Source: Belnapia rosea | Lineage (GTDB): Bacteria; Pseudomonadota; Alphaproteobacteria; Acetobacterales; Acetobacteraceae | Reading direction: 5' to 3' | Assembly (NCBI RefSeq): GCF_900101615.1 | Contig: NZ_FMZX01000002.1 | Location: forward strand, 186,001-250,000 | Length of the DNA stretch: 64,000 nucleotides | Part shown: positions 32,716-44,780 of the stretch, one piece after another | How positions within the stretch are numbered: position 1 is the stretch's first letter | Layout of the letters: every line of letters begins with the position of its first letter | Notes under the pieces: model-generated | Seen by the model: only the letters and a program-made list of their open reading frames with translations | Database searches by the model: none | What the model was told of the DNA's origin: nothing | Translations under genes and position numbers: made by a program

Positions 32716-33414
32716 TCAAGGACGGTCTGGCCGAATCGCCGGAATCCGTGCCGCCACCGCCGCCAGCCGGGCCAGGCACTCGGCATCGGCCAGCCCATCC
32801 ACGCGCGCCGGCCGCCAGCGTCGCTGGAAGGCGGTGAGGAGCAGCGGCAGCGGCAGATCCATCCGGTAGCCGATCGCGGCGAGCAGGGTGGCCGCCTGCG
32901 CATCCGCCGGCGCCGGTGGCACCGCCTCGGGCCAGAACCCCACGCCATTGGCCGCGAGCCCCTCCCAGTCGAAGAGCTCGCCCGGATCCTGCTTGCGGTC
33001 CGGGGCGACGTCGCTGTGACCGACAATGTTCCATGGCGCGATCGGGTGGCGCGCGATGATCTCGAGGCAGAGGTCGCAGACCGCTGCCATCTGCAGGGCA
33101 GGGAAGGGGCGATAGCCCCATTCATGACCCGGATTGACGATCTCGATGCCGATGCTGCGGTCGTTCAGCCCGATGCAGCCGCGCCAGTGGGAAATGCCGG
33201 CATGCCAGGCTCGACGATCCTCCGGCACCAGCCGGAACACCGTGCCATCCTCCTCGACCAAGTAATGTGAGGAGACCCGCGCCTCTGCCTCCCGCAGCCG
33301 TGCCAACGCCGCCGCGCCGCTCTGCATGCCGGTATAATGCAGCACCAGCATATCGATGGGCAGGCCGGGCGGCCGCGCATCCTGGTTCGGGCTCGGCGCG
33401 TCAAAAATCCTCAG
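32716..33414 (-). CDS. N-acetylmuramoyl-L-alanine amidase, AmpD-like
   Basis: A 232-residue zinc amidase of the PGRP/amidase_2 type, expected to cleave the MurNAc-L-Ala bond of recycled or exported muropeptides. The zinc ligands are the His in LVLHYTGM near residue 26, His in NIVGHSDVAPDRK and the Asp or Cys position after it. Substrate motifs SSHYLVEEDG and WHAGISHWRG are also present. A peptidoglycan-binding-like helical segment follows (PAPADAQAATLLAAIGY onward). No ATG, GTG or TTG begins the domain: the first ATG (33351) would remove the first strand. The family-like N-terminus (RIFDAPSPNQDARPPG) implies a CTG start at 33414, inside a CTGA overlap with the upstream dnaJ-like gene. No signal peptide is visible, so a cytoplasmic recycling role is likely. 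Confidence 0.85.
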   Translation of the reverse strand: MRIFDAPSPNQDARPPGLPIDMLVLHYTGMQSGAAALARLREAEARVSSHYLVEEDGTVFRLVPEDRRAWHAGISHWRGCIGLNDRSIGIEIVNPGHEWGYRPFPALQMAAVCDLCLEIIARHPIAPWNIVGHSDVAPDRKQDPGELFDWEGLAANGVGFWPEAVPPAPADAQAATLLAAIGYRMDLPLPLLLTAFQRRWRPARVDGLADAECLARLAAVAARIPAIRPDRP

Positions 33415-34214
33415 AGCTTCCGCTCCCGCTTCACGCGGTCCCAGGCGGCGTTGATCTCGGCGACCTTCTCCGTCGCACGCTTGACGAACTCCGCCGGCAC
33501 GCCGCGGGAGGCGAGGCTGTCCGGATGGTTCTCACGCATCAGCCGGCGCCAGGCCTGGCGCACCGCGTCATCCGGCGCGTCGCGTGGCACGCCGAGGATG
33601 GTGTAGGGGTCCGGCCCGCTCGGCGCCGCGGCAGCGCCGCCGGCCCGGGAGCTCTGCCCATCCCGCGCCCGCTCCCAGGCCGTCGAATCGAGGCCGAAGC
33701 CACGCTGCACGCCCTGCAGGAAGGCGAGCTCCGCCTTGGTCAGCGGCCCATCGGAGCGGGCTATCTGGAACAGCGCGCCCAGCACGTCCTCCAGCATGCC
33801 CTTGTTGTCGGCGAAGCTTTCACCGAGCTTCTCGGCGAAGGGCTCCGGCGGGTCCGCGCTGTCACGCGCCTGGTCGAACAGCGCCGCCACCTCGCGCAGA
33901 TTCTCGGGTGGGATGCGGAACATCCGCTTGAAGGCGTCGATCTCCTCGCGCTTCACCGGCCCGTCGCATTTGGCGAGCTTGGCGGCAAGCACCACGACCG
34001 TGATGGCGAAGAGCTGCTCCCGGCTGCCCAGCAGCGCCGCGGCATCGGCCGCCTGGCGCACGGCGGAACGGCCGAAAAGCGCCCCGAAGGGATTGCCAGG
34101 TGCCCGACCGCCCTGATCCGCCGCATGGCCGAGCGCCGCCCCGACCACGGCACCGAGCGGCCCGCCGGTCATGAAGCCCGTCACTCCGCCGATGATCTTG
34201 CCCCAGAGGGTCAA
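33411..34214 (-). CDS. TerB-like/DnaJ-domain protein (DjlA-like)
   Basis: A 267-residue protein. The N-terminus (MTLWGKIIGGVTGFMTGGPLG) is Gly-rich and mildly hydrophobic. A helical TerB-like domain covers about 60-190 (ITVVVLAAKLAKCDGPVKREE, then ARSDGPLTKAELAFLQGV). The C-terminal J domain runs from PDPYTILGVPRDAPDDAVRQA to the end, with the HPD tripeptide in RENHPDSL that stimulates Hsp70 (DnaK). The layout is that of DjlA, but a clear N-terminal transmembrane helix is lacking. It overlaps the amidase gene by four bases. Confidence 0.85.
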   Translation of the reverse strand: MTLWGKIIGGVTGFMTGGPLGAVVGAALGHAADQGGRAPGNPFGALFGRSAVRQAADAAALLGSREQLFAITVVVLAAKLAKCDGPVKREEIDAFKRMFRIPPENLREVAALFDQARDSADPPEPFAEKLGESFADNKGMLEDVLGALFQIARSDGPLTKAELAFLQGVQRGFGLDSTAWERARDGQSSRAGGAAAAPSGPDPYTILGVPRDAPDDAVRQAWRRLMRENHPDSLASRGVPAEFVKRATEKVAEINAAWDRVKRERKL

Positions 34215-34612
34215 GCGCCATACCCCATTTGCTCGCGCCCCGATCCAGTGCTGAGCCTTACCACGCCGGAGGCCGACGGGGAGAGGCCCCGCTCCGCCGC
34301 GAAGATGGGATGGCGTCGGCCGGAGGGAAAGCCTGCCGCCGTCGCCCGGCCAGGCTGCATCCTGCTCGCAACGGTGGCGAGCCAGACCCGCACAGATGCC
34401 GCGCGGAGTTTTTCATGCGGAGAGACAGAAAAAGCGGATTCAATATTGTCCGCTCCGAGTCGGAGACTATGGTCGCCGTGCAGATCATGACAGGCAATGC
34501 TCGCGATGTTGAGAGCTTCATGATCTGTTGGGGCAAAGGCTGTATCCGCTCCGGCGCCTCCAGCCGCTCCCCCTTCCGTGGCGCTGCCAATGCGTGGGAG
34601 ATGTGGCGCCTT
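34215..34612. other. Region without recognisable gene
   Basis: About 400 bp between the dnaJ-like gene and the regulator gene. Several short frames are open but none has a good start or protein-like sequence. A small perfect palindrome (CTCCGA, G, TCGGAG) lies near 34459-34471. The AT-richer part around 34410-34500 may carry the promoter for the dnaJ-like gene. Confidence 0.4.
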
Positions 34613-35122
34613 CTACAGCGTCGTGGCCGCCCGCGAGGCTTGGTCGTAGAAGCCCGACAGCGTCCGCAGCAGCCCCGCTGCCTCCCGGAGTGACGCGGCC
34701 GGCGGCCCGCTATCCCGCACCGCCCCGGCCAGCAGCCTCTCCCGCACCTCGGCGTAGCGGGCGCAGAAGGCGGCGCCGGCCGCGGTGGCCGTCACCAGCT
34801 TCTCCTTGCCCGCCCGGCTCGTCACGACGAGGCCGGCGCCCTCCAGCTTGCGGATGGCGTAGGTGGCGATATGCGCATCCTCGATGGCGAGCGCGAGCAG
34901 GATCTCCGCCTGCCGCTTCGGCCGGCCGCGATGATGCACCGTATGGAGGATCAGCACCTCGGTGGGCGAGAGGCCGGGCGCCCCCGCCGCCGCGGCGCAG
35001 AGCACCATCCAGCGCTGGAAGGCATGCCCGGCCAGGATCAGCCCGTATTCCACCTCCGACAGGCCCGGCGAGGCGCCGGCGGCGAGATGGGCGGAGGAGA
35101 CGACGGGACGAGGCTCGACCAT
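34613..35122 (-). CDS. MarR-type winged-helix transcriptional regulator
   Basis: A 169-residue DNA-binding protein. The helix-turn-helix region is LSPTEVLILHTVHHRGRPK followed by QAEILLALAIEDAHIATYAI. The wing is LEGAGLVVTSRAGKEKLVTAT. This matches winged-helix regulators often found beside hydantoinase genes. I chose the ATG at 35122 (MVEPRPVVSS). It is divergent from the hyuA-hyuB gene, and a 28-bp palindrome lies between them (35131-35158), only 8 bases from the start. It most likely controls both genes; the ligand is unknown. Confidence 0.85.
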   Translation of the reverse strand: MVEPRPVVSSAHLAAGASPGLSEVEYGLILAGHAFQRWMVLCAAAAGAPGLSPTEVLILHTVHHRGRPKRQAEILLALAIEDAHIATYAIRKLEGAGLVVTSRAGKEKLVTATAAGAAFCARYAEVRERLLAGAVRDSGPPAASLREAAGLLRTLSGFYDQASRAATTL

Positions 35123-35130
35123 GTCGTAAC

Positions 35131-35158
35131 ATTGACAATTTATCGGTAAATCGTCAAT
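35131..35158. promoter_or_regulatory. Palindromic operator between regulator and hydantoinase genes
   Basis: ATTGACAATTTA and TAAATCGTCAAT are inverted copies (11 of 12 positions) around a TCGG centre. Such a site in the divergent promoter region is the expected target of the MarR-type protein encoded next to it. The AT-rich half-sites stand out in this GC-rich genome. A similar half-site recurs at 41706. Confidence 0.75.
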
Positions 35159-35222
35159 GAGGCGGCGGCGGCCTTGCGCGTCGGGCGAGGGGGCGCCATC
35201 ACGGCGATGGTGGAGGCGAGCG

Positions 35223-38843
<3,621 letters not shown>

Positions 38844-38865
38844 GGCCACCGCCCCCGCCCTGCTG

Positions 38866-41700
38866 ATGCGCCGGCTCGCGGCCATCCTGCTGCCGCTGCT
38901 GGCGCTGCTGGGGGCCGCGCTCTGGGTCGGTCCGCGGCTGCTCGACTGGGAGCCCTACCGGGCGCAGCTGGCGGATATCGCCAGCACGCAGCTCGGCCGC
39001 CCGGTGACGCTGGGCGGCCGCATCACCCTGACGCTGCTGCCGCAGCCAAGGGTGGAGGCGGCCGCCGTCGCCATCGGCCCGAGCGGTGACGGGCTGACCA
39101 TCACCGCCCGCGCCATGCGCCTCCGCCTCGATCTCGGCGGCCTGCTCGCCGGGCGGCTGGAGCCGCGCGAGATCGCCCTGGTCGGCGGCGAGATCACCGT
39201 GCCCTGGCCGCCCACGGCCCTGCCCAGCCTCCGCCCGCCACCCTGGCTCTCCGCCCTCGATGCGCGGCTGGAGGATTGCCGCCTCCGCCTCGGCGGGCTG
39301 CAATTCGAGGCGCTGAACGCCAGGCTGCAGACCGGCGCCGTCACCGAGGCGCTGAGCGCGGAGGGGACACTGGCCTGGCGCGGCTATGCCATCCGCTTCG
39401 CCGGCCAGCTCGGCCGTGCCGGCTTCGACGGCGTCGCCCCGCTCGACCTGTCGCTCGCGCTCGCCGGCTCCACCCTGTCGGCCCGCGGCGTGCTGGCGCC
39501 GGAAGGCTTCGAGGGACGGATGGAGGCCGCCGGCCCCGACCTTGCCCTCCTGCTGCCAGCCCCGCCCGGCGCCTTCCGCGCCACCGGCCGCCTCACCGCG
39601 GCGGCCGATCTCTTCGCCGCCGATGACCTCGCCCTCGACCTCGCCGGCCAGCCGGCCCGCGGCGCCGCGACCCTTCGCCTCGCTCCGGCGCCGCGGCTCG
39701 ACGTGGCGCTGGCGGCGGGGCGGCTCGACCTCGATGCCTGGTTCGCGGCGCTGCGGCAGACCCGCGGCGCGGCGCGGCCGCTGGCGGTGCCGGTCAGCAT
39801 CGACCTCTCGGCCGAGGCCACCGGCTTCGGCGGCGTGCCGCTGCGCCGGCTGCGCGGCGCCTTCTTCCTCGAGGGCGACCGGCTGACCCTGTCCGACGTC
39901 TCCGCCCTGCTGCCCGGCGAGATGGAGCTCGAGATGGCCGGCGCCACCGCCGGGCCGCGGATGGAACTCGCCCTCCGCTTCTCCGGCCAGTCCTTGCGGG
40001 AGACGCTGTCGGCACTCGGCCTGCCGCTCACCGGCACCGACCCGGCACGGCTGCATGCCGCGGATGGCCGCTTCCGCCTGGCGCTGGAGAATGGGCAGGC
40101 GACCATCTCCGACCTCGCGGCGACGCTCGACGGCACCCGCCTCTCCGGCGCCGGCTCGGTGCGCTTCGGCGGCGCCCGCCCGGCGATCGGCCTCGGCCTC
40201 ACGCTGGACCAGCTCGATCTCGACGGGCTGCTGCCCGATCCGGCGACGCTCGGCGCCGGCCTCGCCGGTTTCGACATCAATCTCCGTCTCGCCGCCGAGC
40301 GCCTGGCATGGCAGCGGATGGTGGCCGAGCGGGCGACGCTCGACGCAACGGTCGAGGCCGGCCGCGTCTCGCTGCGGCGCCTCGCGCTGCGGCTCGGCGA
40401 GGTGGATCTCGCGGCCTCCGGCTCCGCCCAGCTCACCCCCGCCCTGCGGGTGCCCGATCTCTCGCTCGAAGTGAGTGGGCCGAATGGCAACGCGCTGATG
40501 CCGCTGCTGCCCGCCGGTTGGGCGCCGCTGCTGGCCCAGCCGGTGGCGCTGCGCCTCTCGGGTGGCGGGCCGCCGGAGGCGGTGGCGCTGCGGGTCGAGG
40601 GCGATCTCGGCGGTCTCCGGGTGGAGGCCTCGGGCACGGCGGATGGCCGCGCCGGACGCGGCAGCGGCACGGTGACGCTCCGCCATCCTGGCGCGCCACG
40701 GCTGTTCGCGCCGCTGCTCGGGCCCGAGATCGGGGAGTGGCTGGGGGAGGGTTCCTTCTCGCTGATCGCCAGCCTCAACGGTCAGCTTGCCAACCCGCCG
40801 AGCCTTGCTGCCGACCGCCTCGACCTCGTCGCCGGCACGCTCCGGCTGCGCAGCCAACTCGGCCTCGCCCTTGGCGGCCCGCGCCCGCGCCTCACCGGCC
40901 GCATCCAGGCCGAGCGCCTGCCGCTGCCGACGCCGGCGCTGCGTGCCACCGCGCCGCTCGGCCTCGACCGGCTGGCGGCACTCGATGCCGATCTGTCGGT
41001 GGAGGCGGGGCAGGTGGAGCCGCTTGGCTGGCCCCAACTCGGCAGCTTCTCCACGGCGCTGAAGCTCGAGGCCGGCACGCTGCGGCTGGAGGGCGTGCAG
41101 GCCCGGCTGGCGGGCGGCCTGCTGCGGGGCGGCCTTACCATCGAAGGTACGGCAAGCCCGCCCCGCCTGGCGCTTGAGGCGAAGCTCGAGCATGCGACGA
41201 TCGGCGAGCCGCTCTTCGGCCTGCCGCTCGATCTCGGGGCTGGCCGGGTGGATGGGCAGGCGAGCCTGCAGGCCACCGGCCACAGCCTGGCCGCACTGAC
41301 GGCGACGCTGGGCGGCCAGGCCTCGGTGACCATCCAGGATGGGCTGCTGGCTGGTGTCGATCTCGGCGCCCTGCAGGCGACCGCCGCCTTGTCCTCGCCC
41401 GAGGCCGGGCTGCGCGCCGACCTCGCAGGCGGGGCGACGGCCTTCGAACGGCTGGAGGCGGCGGCAACCGTGACGGATGGCCGCATCGCCCTGGTCCGCA
41501 CCAGCATCGCCACCGAAGGCGGCGGGGCAGCCAGCGCGAGCGGCGAGATTGACCTGGCGCGCGGCACGCTCGACCTGCGGCTGGCCAGCCGTCCGCTGGC
41601 CGAGGCGCCGGAGATCGGCCTCCGGCTCACCGGCCCGCTTGCCGAGCCGCGCCGCCTGCCGGATCTGGCGCCCTTCCTGCTCTGGCGTGCAACTCGCTGA
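38866..41700 (+). CDS. AsmA family inner-membrane protein
   Basis: A 944-residue protein with one N-terminal transmembrane helix (LAAILLPLLALLGAALWVG) followed by a large periplasmic part. The segment WEPYRAQLADIASTQLGRPV just after the helix is the AsmA signature. The rest is rich in beta-strands and Leu/Gly/Ala, ending with the AsmA-like C-terminal region (TVTDGRIALVRTSIATEGGG). Known AsmA-like proteins form periplasmic bridges that move phospholipids to the outer membrane. It starts 22 bp after the hydantoinase stop. Nothing ties it functionally to that gene. Confidence 0.85.
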   Translation: MRRLAAILLPLLALLGAALWVGPRLLDWEPYRAQLADIASTQLGRPVTLGGRITLTLLPQPRVEAAAVAIGPSGDGLTITARAMRLRLDLGGLLAGRLEPREIALVGGEITVPWPPTALPSLRPPPWLSALDARLEDCRLRLGGLQFEALNARLQTGAVTEALSAEGTLAWRGYAIRFAGQLGRAGFDGVAPLDLSLALAGSTLSARGVLAPEGFEGRMEAAGPDLALLLPAPPGAFRATGRLTAAADLFAADDLALDLAGQPARGAATLRLAPAPRLDVALAAGRLDLDAWFAALRQTRGAARPLAVPVSIDLSAEATGFGGVPLRRLRGAFFLEGDRLTLSDVSALLPGEMELEMAGATAGPRMELALRFSGQSLRETLSALGLPLTGTDPARLHAADGRFRLALENGQATISDLAATLDGTRLSGAGSVRFGGARPAIGLGLTLDQLDLDGLLPDPATLGAGLAGFDINLRLAAERLAWQRMVAERATLDATVEAGRVSLRRLALRLGEVDLAASGSAQLTPALRVPDLSLEVSGPNGNALMPLLPAGWAPLLAQPVALRLSGGGPPEAVALRVEGDLGGLRVEASGTADGRAGRGSGTVTLRHPGAPRLFAPLLGPEIGEWLGEGSFSLIASLNGQLANPPSLAADRLDLVAGTLRLRSQLGLALGGPRPRLTGRIQAERLPLPTPALRATAPLGLDRLAALDADLSVEAGQVEPLGWPQLGSFSTALKLEAGTLRLEGVQARLAGGLLRGGLTIEGTASPPRLALEAKLEHATIGEPLFGLPLDLGAGRVDGQASLQATGHSLAALTATLGGQASVTIQDGLLAGVDLGALQATAALSSPEAGLRADLAGGATAFERLEAAATVTDGRIALVRTSIATEGGGAASASGEIDLARGTLDLRLASRPLAEAPEIGLRLTGPLAEPRRLPDLAPFLLWRATR

Positions 41701-41705
41701 GTAGC

Positions 41706-41727
41706 TTGACGATTTAGGTAAATGATC
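41706..41727. promoter_or_regulatory. Second copy of the MarR-type operator half-site
   Basis: TTGACGATTTA, then GG, then TAAATGATC. The left half is identical over 11 bases to one half (reverse complement) of the palindrome at 35131-35158. The spacer is two bases shorter and the right half is degenerate. It sits just after the AsmA stop and about 160 bp before the M20 gene start, so the same regulator may act on the M20 gene. Confidence 0.5.
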
Positions 41728-41884
41728 CTATTGATTACGCCTCCGAGACGGAGGCCCGTCATGTGTTCCTCCCTTCTGCCACCCGCCCGTTCCTCCCTGG
41801 CGTCACCCCTCCATCGTCATTTGTCCGAAAGCTGCAAGTTCCGCCACAGTGGCGCCCGACACATCCGGACCGGCAGGACATCCC

Positions 41885-42190
41885 ATGGTTTCTCGTGACG
41901 GCGCCCTGGCGCGCGCGGCGCAATTCTTCGACGAGGGCGGCTTCAAGGCGCTGCTGTCCCGGCTGGTGACCTTCCCCTCCACCTCGCAGGAGCCGGGAGC
42001 CGAGGCGGCGCTCGCCACCTATCTGGAGGAGGGCATCCGCCCCTGGCTGGAGGGGATGGGCTTCGACATCGCCATTCACGGCAATCCGCTGCCCGGATTC
42101 GGCCCCATCCTGACCGCCATGCGGATCGAGGACCCGGCGCGGCCGACCATCCTGCTCTACGGGTATAGGTATAGCGATTGTAGACAGTGA
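41885..42190 (+). pseudogene. Host 5' end of an M20 metallopeptidase gene, cut by the element
   Basis: Ninety-two intact codons of an M20-family dipeptidase/deacetylase (MVSRDGALARAAQFFD to PTILLY). At 42161 the reading frame enters element DNA and stops after nine more codons. The break falls in the codons for the conserved LYGHGD motif, just before the first zinc-binding His. The matching 3' part (from 50832) is on the far side of the integrated element. Against the first 93 codons of the intact gene at 50554, the proteins align without gaps and share 57 residues. This piece keeps the original host promoter and cannot make an active enzyme. Confidence 0.85.
42143..42180. other. attL of the serine-integrase element
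   Basis: The host half ends with CTGCTCTAC (to 42160). Then come the crossover GG (42161-42162) and the element half GTATAGG (42163-42169), TATAG and CGATTG (42175-42180). These are the mirror image of the sequence at attR. Base composition drops sharply at this point. Confidence 0.8.
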
Positions 42191-42477
42191 AAGTGGCTGA
42201 TCGGTTCGGCCACTGTGGCAATCCTACTGGTCGAAATCTAACGCTTGGTGCCCGGCGTGTGGTCCAGCATCTCGCCGGGACAGGCCACGCGGTCCAACTA
42301 CGTGCGGAATCGTACAGTGCGTGCGCCCAGGCAGTCCGGCCGCATTGGCGCGCGGTTGCGTAATGGTAAATCGTGGCGTGCGTACCCATATGTAATCCAT
42401 CGCTCGCCGCGATCCTTCGGCGCGGGCGGCCGAGAGATGCCAGCGCTCCCGCCGACACCCCGTCGCAGGAGCCCTCC
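42191..42477. other. Left end of the element, no gene
   Basis: About 290 bp without a gene. An inverted repeat is present: ACAGTG at 42184-42189 and CACTGT at 42211-42216, overlapping a second pair AGTGGC/GCCACT. It could end any transcript coming from the cut M20 gene. The part before 42478 presumably holds the promoter of the Crp/Fnr gene. Confidence 0.4.
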
Positions 42478-43218
42478 ATGGCCCTCCCCGCCACACTCAT
42501 GTCCCGTAACCGCTTGCTCGCAGCCCTGCCGTCTGACCTTCTAGCCGAGTTGTGGCCGCAGCTTGCATCCGTCGAACTCTCCCTCCGCCAAGTCCTGCAC
42601 AAGCCGGGCGAGCCCATCGAGGCCGTCTACTTCCCCGAGACCGGCTGGGTCTCCATGCTGGCCTATATGGAGGATGGCGACGCTGCCGAGGTCGGGCTAG
42701 TCGGCCGGGAGGGCTTCGTCGGGCTGCCGGTTCTGCTCGGGGCCGACCACGACGACATCGAAGCCATGGTGCAAGCCCCCGGCACCGCCCTGCGGATGGA
42801 CGCGCGGACGTTCCGCCAGGAACTGCAACGCCTTCCCGCCCTGCACAACCTCTTGCTCCGCTATGCCCTGATCCATCATGGGCAAGTGGTGCGGACCGCG
42901 GCCTGCAACGGGCGGCACCACATCGACCAGCGCCTCGCGCGCTGGCTGCTGATGGCGCACGACCGGGCCGAGGGCGACGAGTTCCCGATGACCCACGAGT
43001 TCATGTCGATGATGCTCGGGGTGCGCCGTGCCGGGGTCACTGTCTCAGCGGGTACTCTACAGAAGGCAGGCCACATCCAATACGGACGGGGGCAGATCAC
43101 GATTACCGATCGGCCCGGCCTGGAGAGCGTCGCCTGCGAGTGCTACGGCGTGGTCCGCCACTCCCACGACAGCCTGTTCGGGTTGGGAGAGGGGTCGAGG
43201 GACGTTTATCGCCCCTGA
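42478..43218 (+). CDS. Crp/Fnr family transcriptional regulator
   Basis: A 246-residue regulator. The N-terminal cyclic-nucleotide-type beta barrel spans about 20-140 (VLHKPGEPIEAVYFPETGWV, EVGLVGREGFVGLPVLLG). The C-terminal winged helix contains DQRLARWLLMAHDRAEGDEF and MTHEFMSMMLGVRRAGVTV as the recognition region. There are no Cys residues placed for an iron-sulfur cluster, so oxygen sensing of the Fnr type is unlikely. AGGAG precedes the ATG at 42478. A decayed second copy of the C-terminus lies at 44779-44949. Such regulators are common as accessory genes in this group; targets are unknown. Confidence 0.85.
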   Translation: MALPATLMSRNRLLAALPSDLLAELWPQLASVELSLRQVLHKPGEPIEAVYFPETGWVSMLAYMEDGDAAEVGLVGREGFVGLPVLLGADHDDIEAMVQAPGTALRMDARTFRQELQRLPALHNLLLRYALIHHGQVVRTAACNGRHHIDQRLARWLLMAHDRAEGDEFPMTHEFMSMMLGVRRAGVTVSAGTLQKAGHIQYGRGQITITDRPGLESVACECYGVVRHSHDSLFGLGEGSRDVYRP

Positions 43219-43576
43219 ACCTGTCCCATCGGGGCGGATCGTTAGCTCGGGTACCAAGCGTCAGGCTGCATCCACTCGTGGATAGCGCCTGACGAAAGTG
43301 TCCCGGCCGAGATTCCCATGGTCCGGCCCAGATGCGAATCTGGGCGATGCGCACAGGCATCGTCGTTGAGGTGGGCGCCGTCCAGGGCTTACCAAGGTGG
43401 GTGCGGTATAGCCCGCCGTTTCACCACCAGTGTCCTCCCGGACCAGCCGCGGCCAAATCAGCATCTCCCGCCCCGTGAATGCCGGTGCCGCCACCCGGTC
43501 GTGATACGGAAGCAATCTCCGTCAGCACAGGTCCGAAGCGGCGACCAGAGCAGAAGTGCCCGACACTAAATACTGC
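43219..43576. other. Stretch without recognisable gene
   Basis: About 360 bp between the Crp/Fnr gene and the small operon. A minus-strand frame (43261-43515, 84 codons) is open but lacks a supported start and any family look. The end nearest 43577 should carry the promoter for the three-gene operon. Confidence 0.4.
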
Positions 43577-43855
43577 ATGACCATTCCCTCATCCCACCCG
43601 CACGTCGTGCGGCTTCCCATCTCCCGCGGAGTGCTGGGTGACGCCCGGTTCGAGCGCACCTTCCAGGCCGTCCGCTATGCTGCCCACCGTTTCTCCGGGC
43701 ACGATTGCTACATTGAGGCCATCTACGAGGATCATCAGCGTGTCGGCTACCGGTTCGGCTTCCGCGCTGGCATCAACGTTCTGCGGCTTGCCCTCTACCA
43801 CGAGGCCGTCGTGCAAGGTCGTCCGTTCCCCCTCAAGGGCTGGGCTGCCCGATGA
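43577..43855 (+). CDS. Hypothetical protein, first gene of an overlapping trio
   Basis: A 92-residue soluble protein that I do not recognise. It contains GDARFERTFQAVRYAAHRFS, then CYIEAIYEDHQRVGYRFGFR, and looks compact with mixed alpha/beta character. The start is either the ATG at 43577 or a GTG at 43556; neither has a strong ribosome-binding site. Its stop overlaps the next start by four bases (ATGA). Confidence 0.55.
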   Translation: MTIPSSHPHVVRLPISRGVLGDARFERTFQAVRYAAHRFSGHDCYIEAIYEDHQRVGYRFGFRAGINVLRLALYHEAVVQGRPFPLKGWAAR

Positions 43856-44025
43856 GACTGTGGGAGTTGCTGCTCGACACCATGGCGACCATCAAGCCGA
43901 AGCCCCCGATGACGCCCGCACAGTCGAGGCGCGAGGCCGGCAAGCGGGCCAAAATAAACCAGCGCATCCGCGATACCCAAGCGGGATGTGCGAAGAAAGT
44001 GGCTGACCTTCGGTCCAAAATGTGA
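43852..44025 (+). CDS. Small basic protein, second gene of the trio
   Basis: A 57-residue protein, MRLWELLLDTMATIKPKPP at the start and then strongly basic (SRREAGKRAKINQRIRDTQ). It is too short and biased to assign. What supports it as a gene is the four-base overlap on both sides: ATGA with the gene before and GTGA with the gene after. Confidence 0.5.
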   Translation: MRLWELLLDTMATIKPKPPMTPAQSRREAGKRAKINQRIRDTQAGCAKKVADLRSKM

Positions 44026-44732
44026 CGAGGGCGCCGAGATTGACGGCCGCGGAACTCGTCGATACCGAGGCCATGCAGTCCGCCGTCATCGCTGCCCTCC
44101 AGGCCGCGAATGAAGAGAATCGAGCAATGCGCCTCGCTCAATGCCAGCAGGCTCGCGGGGCTCGGCGTGGTAGGAGTAACGGCGGATGGCCTTGGCGTTG
44201 TAGATCGGCTGGCTGCTGGGCTTGTCGTCGATCGTCGATGAGAAGCTGGTGGGCAGGGATGACGCGCTGGATCGCTGAGGGCCCTGCGCCGGTCAGCATG
44301 ATCTCATTGCGGCTTGAGCGATCACCGGGCGGCATCCGCGAGACTGTCGCCCGCGCTCGCAAGGCTTGTCGCGGACTTCGGGACCGCATGGCTCGGCAGC
44401 GCACCTCCTGGCGTAATATGGCGATGGCTGGGCTGACCGGTGGCGACGGGTTGCTACTGCTGCTGGTGCGACATCCAAGCATCGGCCGCGGGGAAGTCGC
44501 TGAGGTGTTCCGGAAGCTTTGGCCTGACGTAACTCTCTACAACCTCGGCGAGGCTTCACCAGACTGGGCGATGCCGCTCCGCGATGTAATTGAAATCACT
44601 CAAATCCGTCGCTGCATCGAGCCATTGCGGGTCGTCGTCCTCGCCCAACAGCATCCTGTCGCTGCCGGCCTAAACATCTCCCCGCGGCCTCCTTTGCATA
44701 GACAAATTGGCCCGATGCCCTGCCTCTTTTAG
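44022..44732 (+). CDS. Hypothetical protein, third gene of the trio
   Basis: An open frame of 236 codons starting with a GTG that overlaps the preceding stop by four bases. The first 40 residues (PRLTAAELVDTEAMQSAVIA) are helical and look natural. The middle (about 45-80) is Arg/Trp/Cys-rich and may be scrambled. The C-terminal part (GGDGLLLLLVRHPSIGRGEV, then FRKLWPDVTLYNLG) again looks like a folded domain. It could be an intact protein or a fusion of a cut gene with another piece. No family recognised. Confidence 0.4.
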   Translation: MTRAPRLTAAELVDTEAMQSAVIAALQAANEENRAMRLAQCQQARGARRGRSNGGWPWRCRSAGCWACRRSSMRSWWAGMTRWIAEGPAPVSMISLRLERSPGGIRETVARARKACRGLRDRMARQRTSWRNMAMAGLTGGDGLLLLLVRHPSIGRGEVAEVFRKLWPDVTLYNLGEASPDWAMPLRDVIEITQIRRCIEPLRVVVLAQQHPVAAGLNISPRPPLHRQIGPMPCLF

Positions 44733-44733
44733 A

Positions 44734-44780
44734 GCCTGCTGACGTTCAGCCTGACGCGATGACGGCCGCCGCGAGATGGA
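44734..44780 (-). mobile_element. IS5-type fragment, copy A
   Basis: The 47 bases match 45559-45605 at 40 positions. On the minus strand they encode the last residues of the same transposase (HLAAAVIAS). The fragment ends where the Crp/Fnr remnant begins. It is a stump of an insertion sequence end, in the same orientation as copy B. Confidence 0.6.

Noticed and set aside
34258-34590. A 110-codon minus-strand frame
   Set aside because: No ribosome-binding site, no recognisable domain, and its composition does not resemble the neighbouring proteins.
43261-43515. An 84-codon minus-strand frame in the element
   Set aside because: The start is not supported and the second half reads as random; kept only as part of an unassigned stretch.
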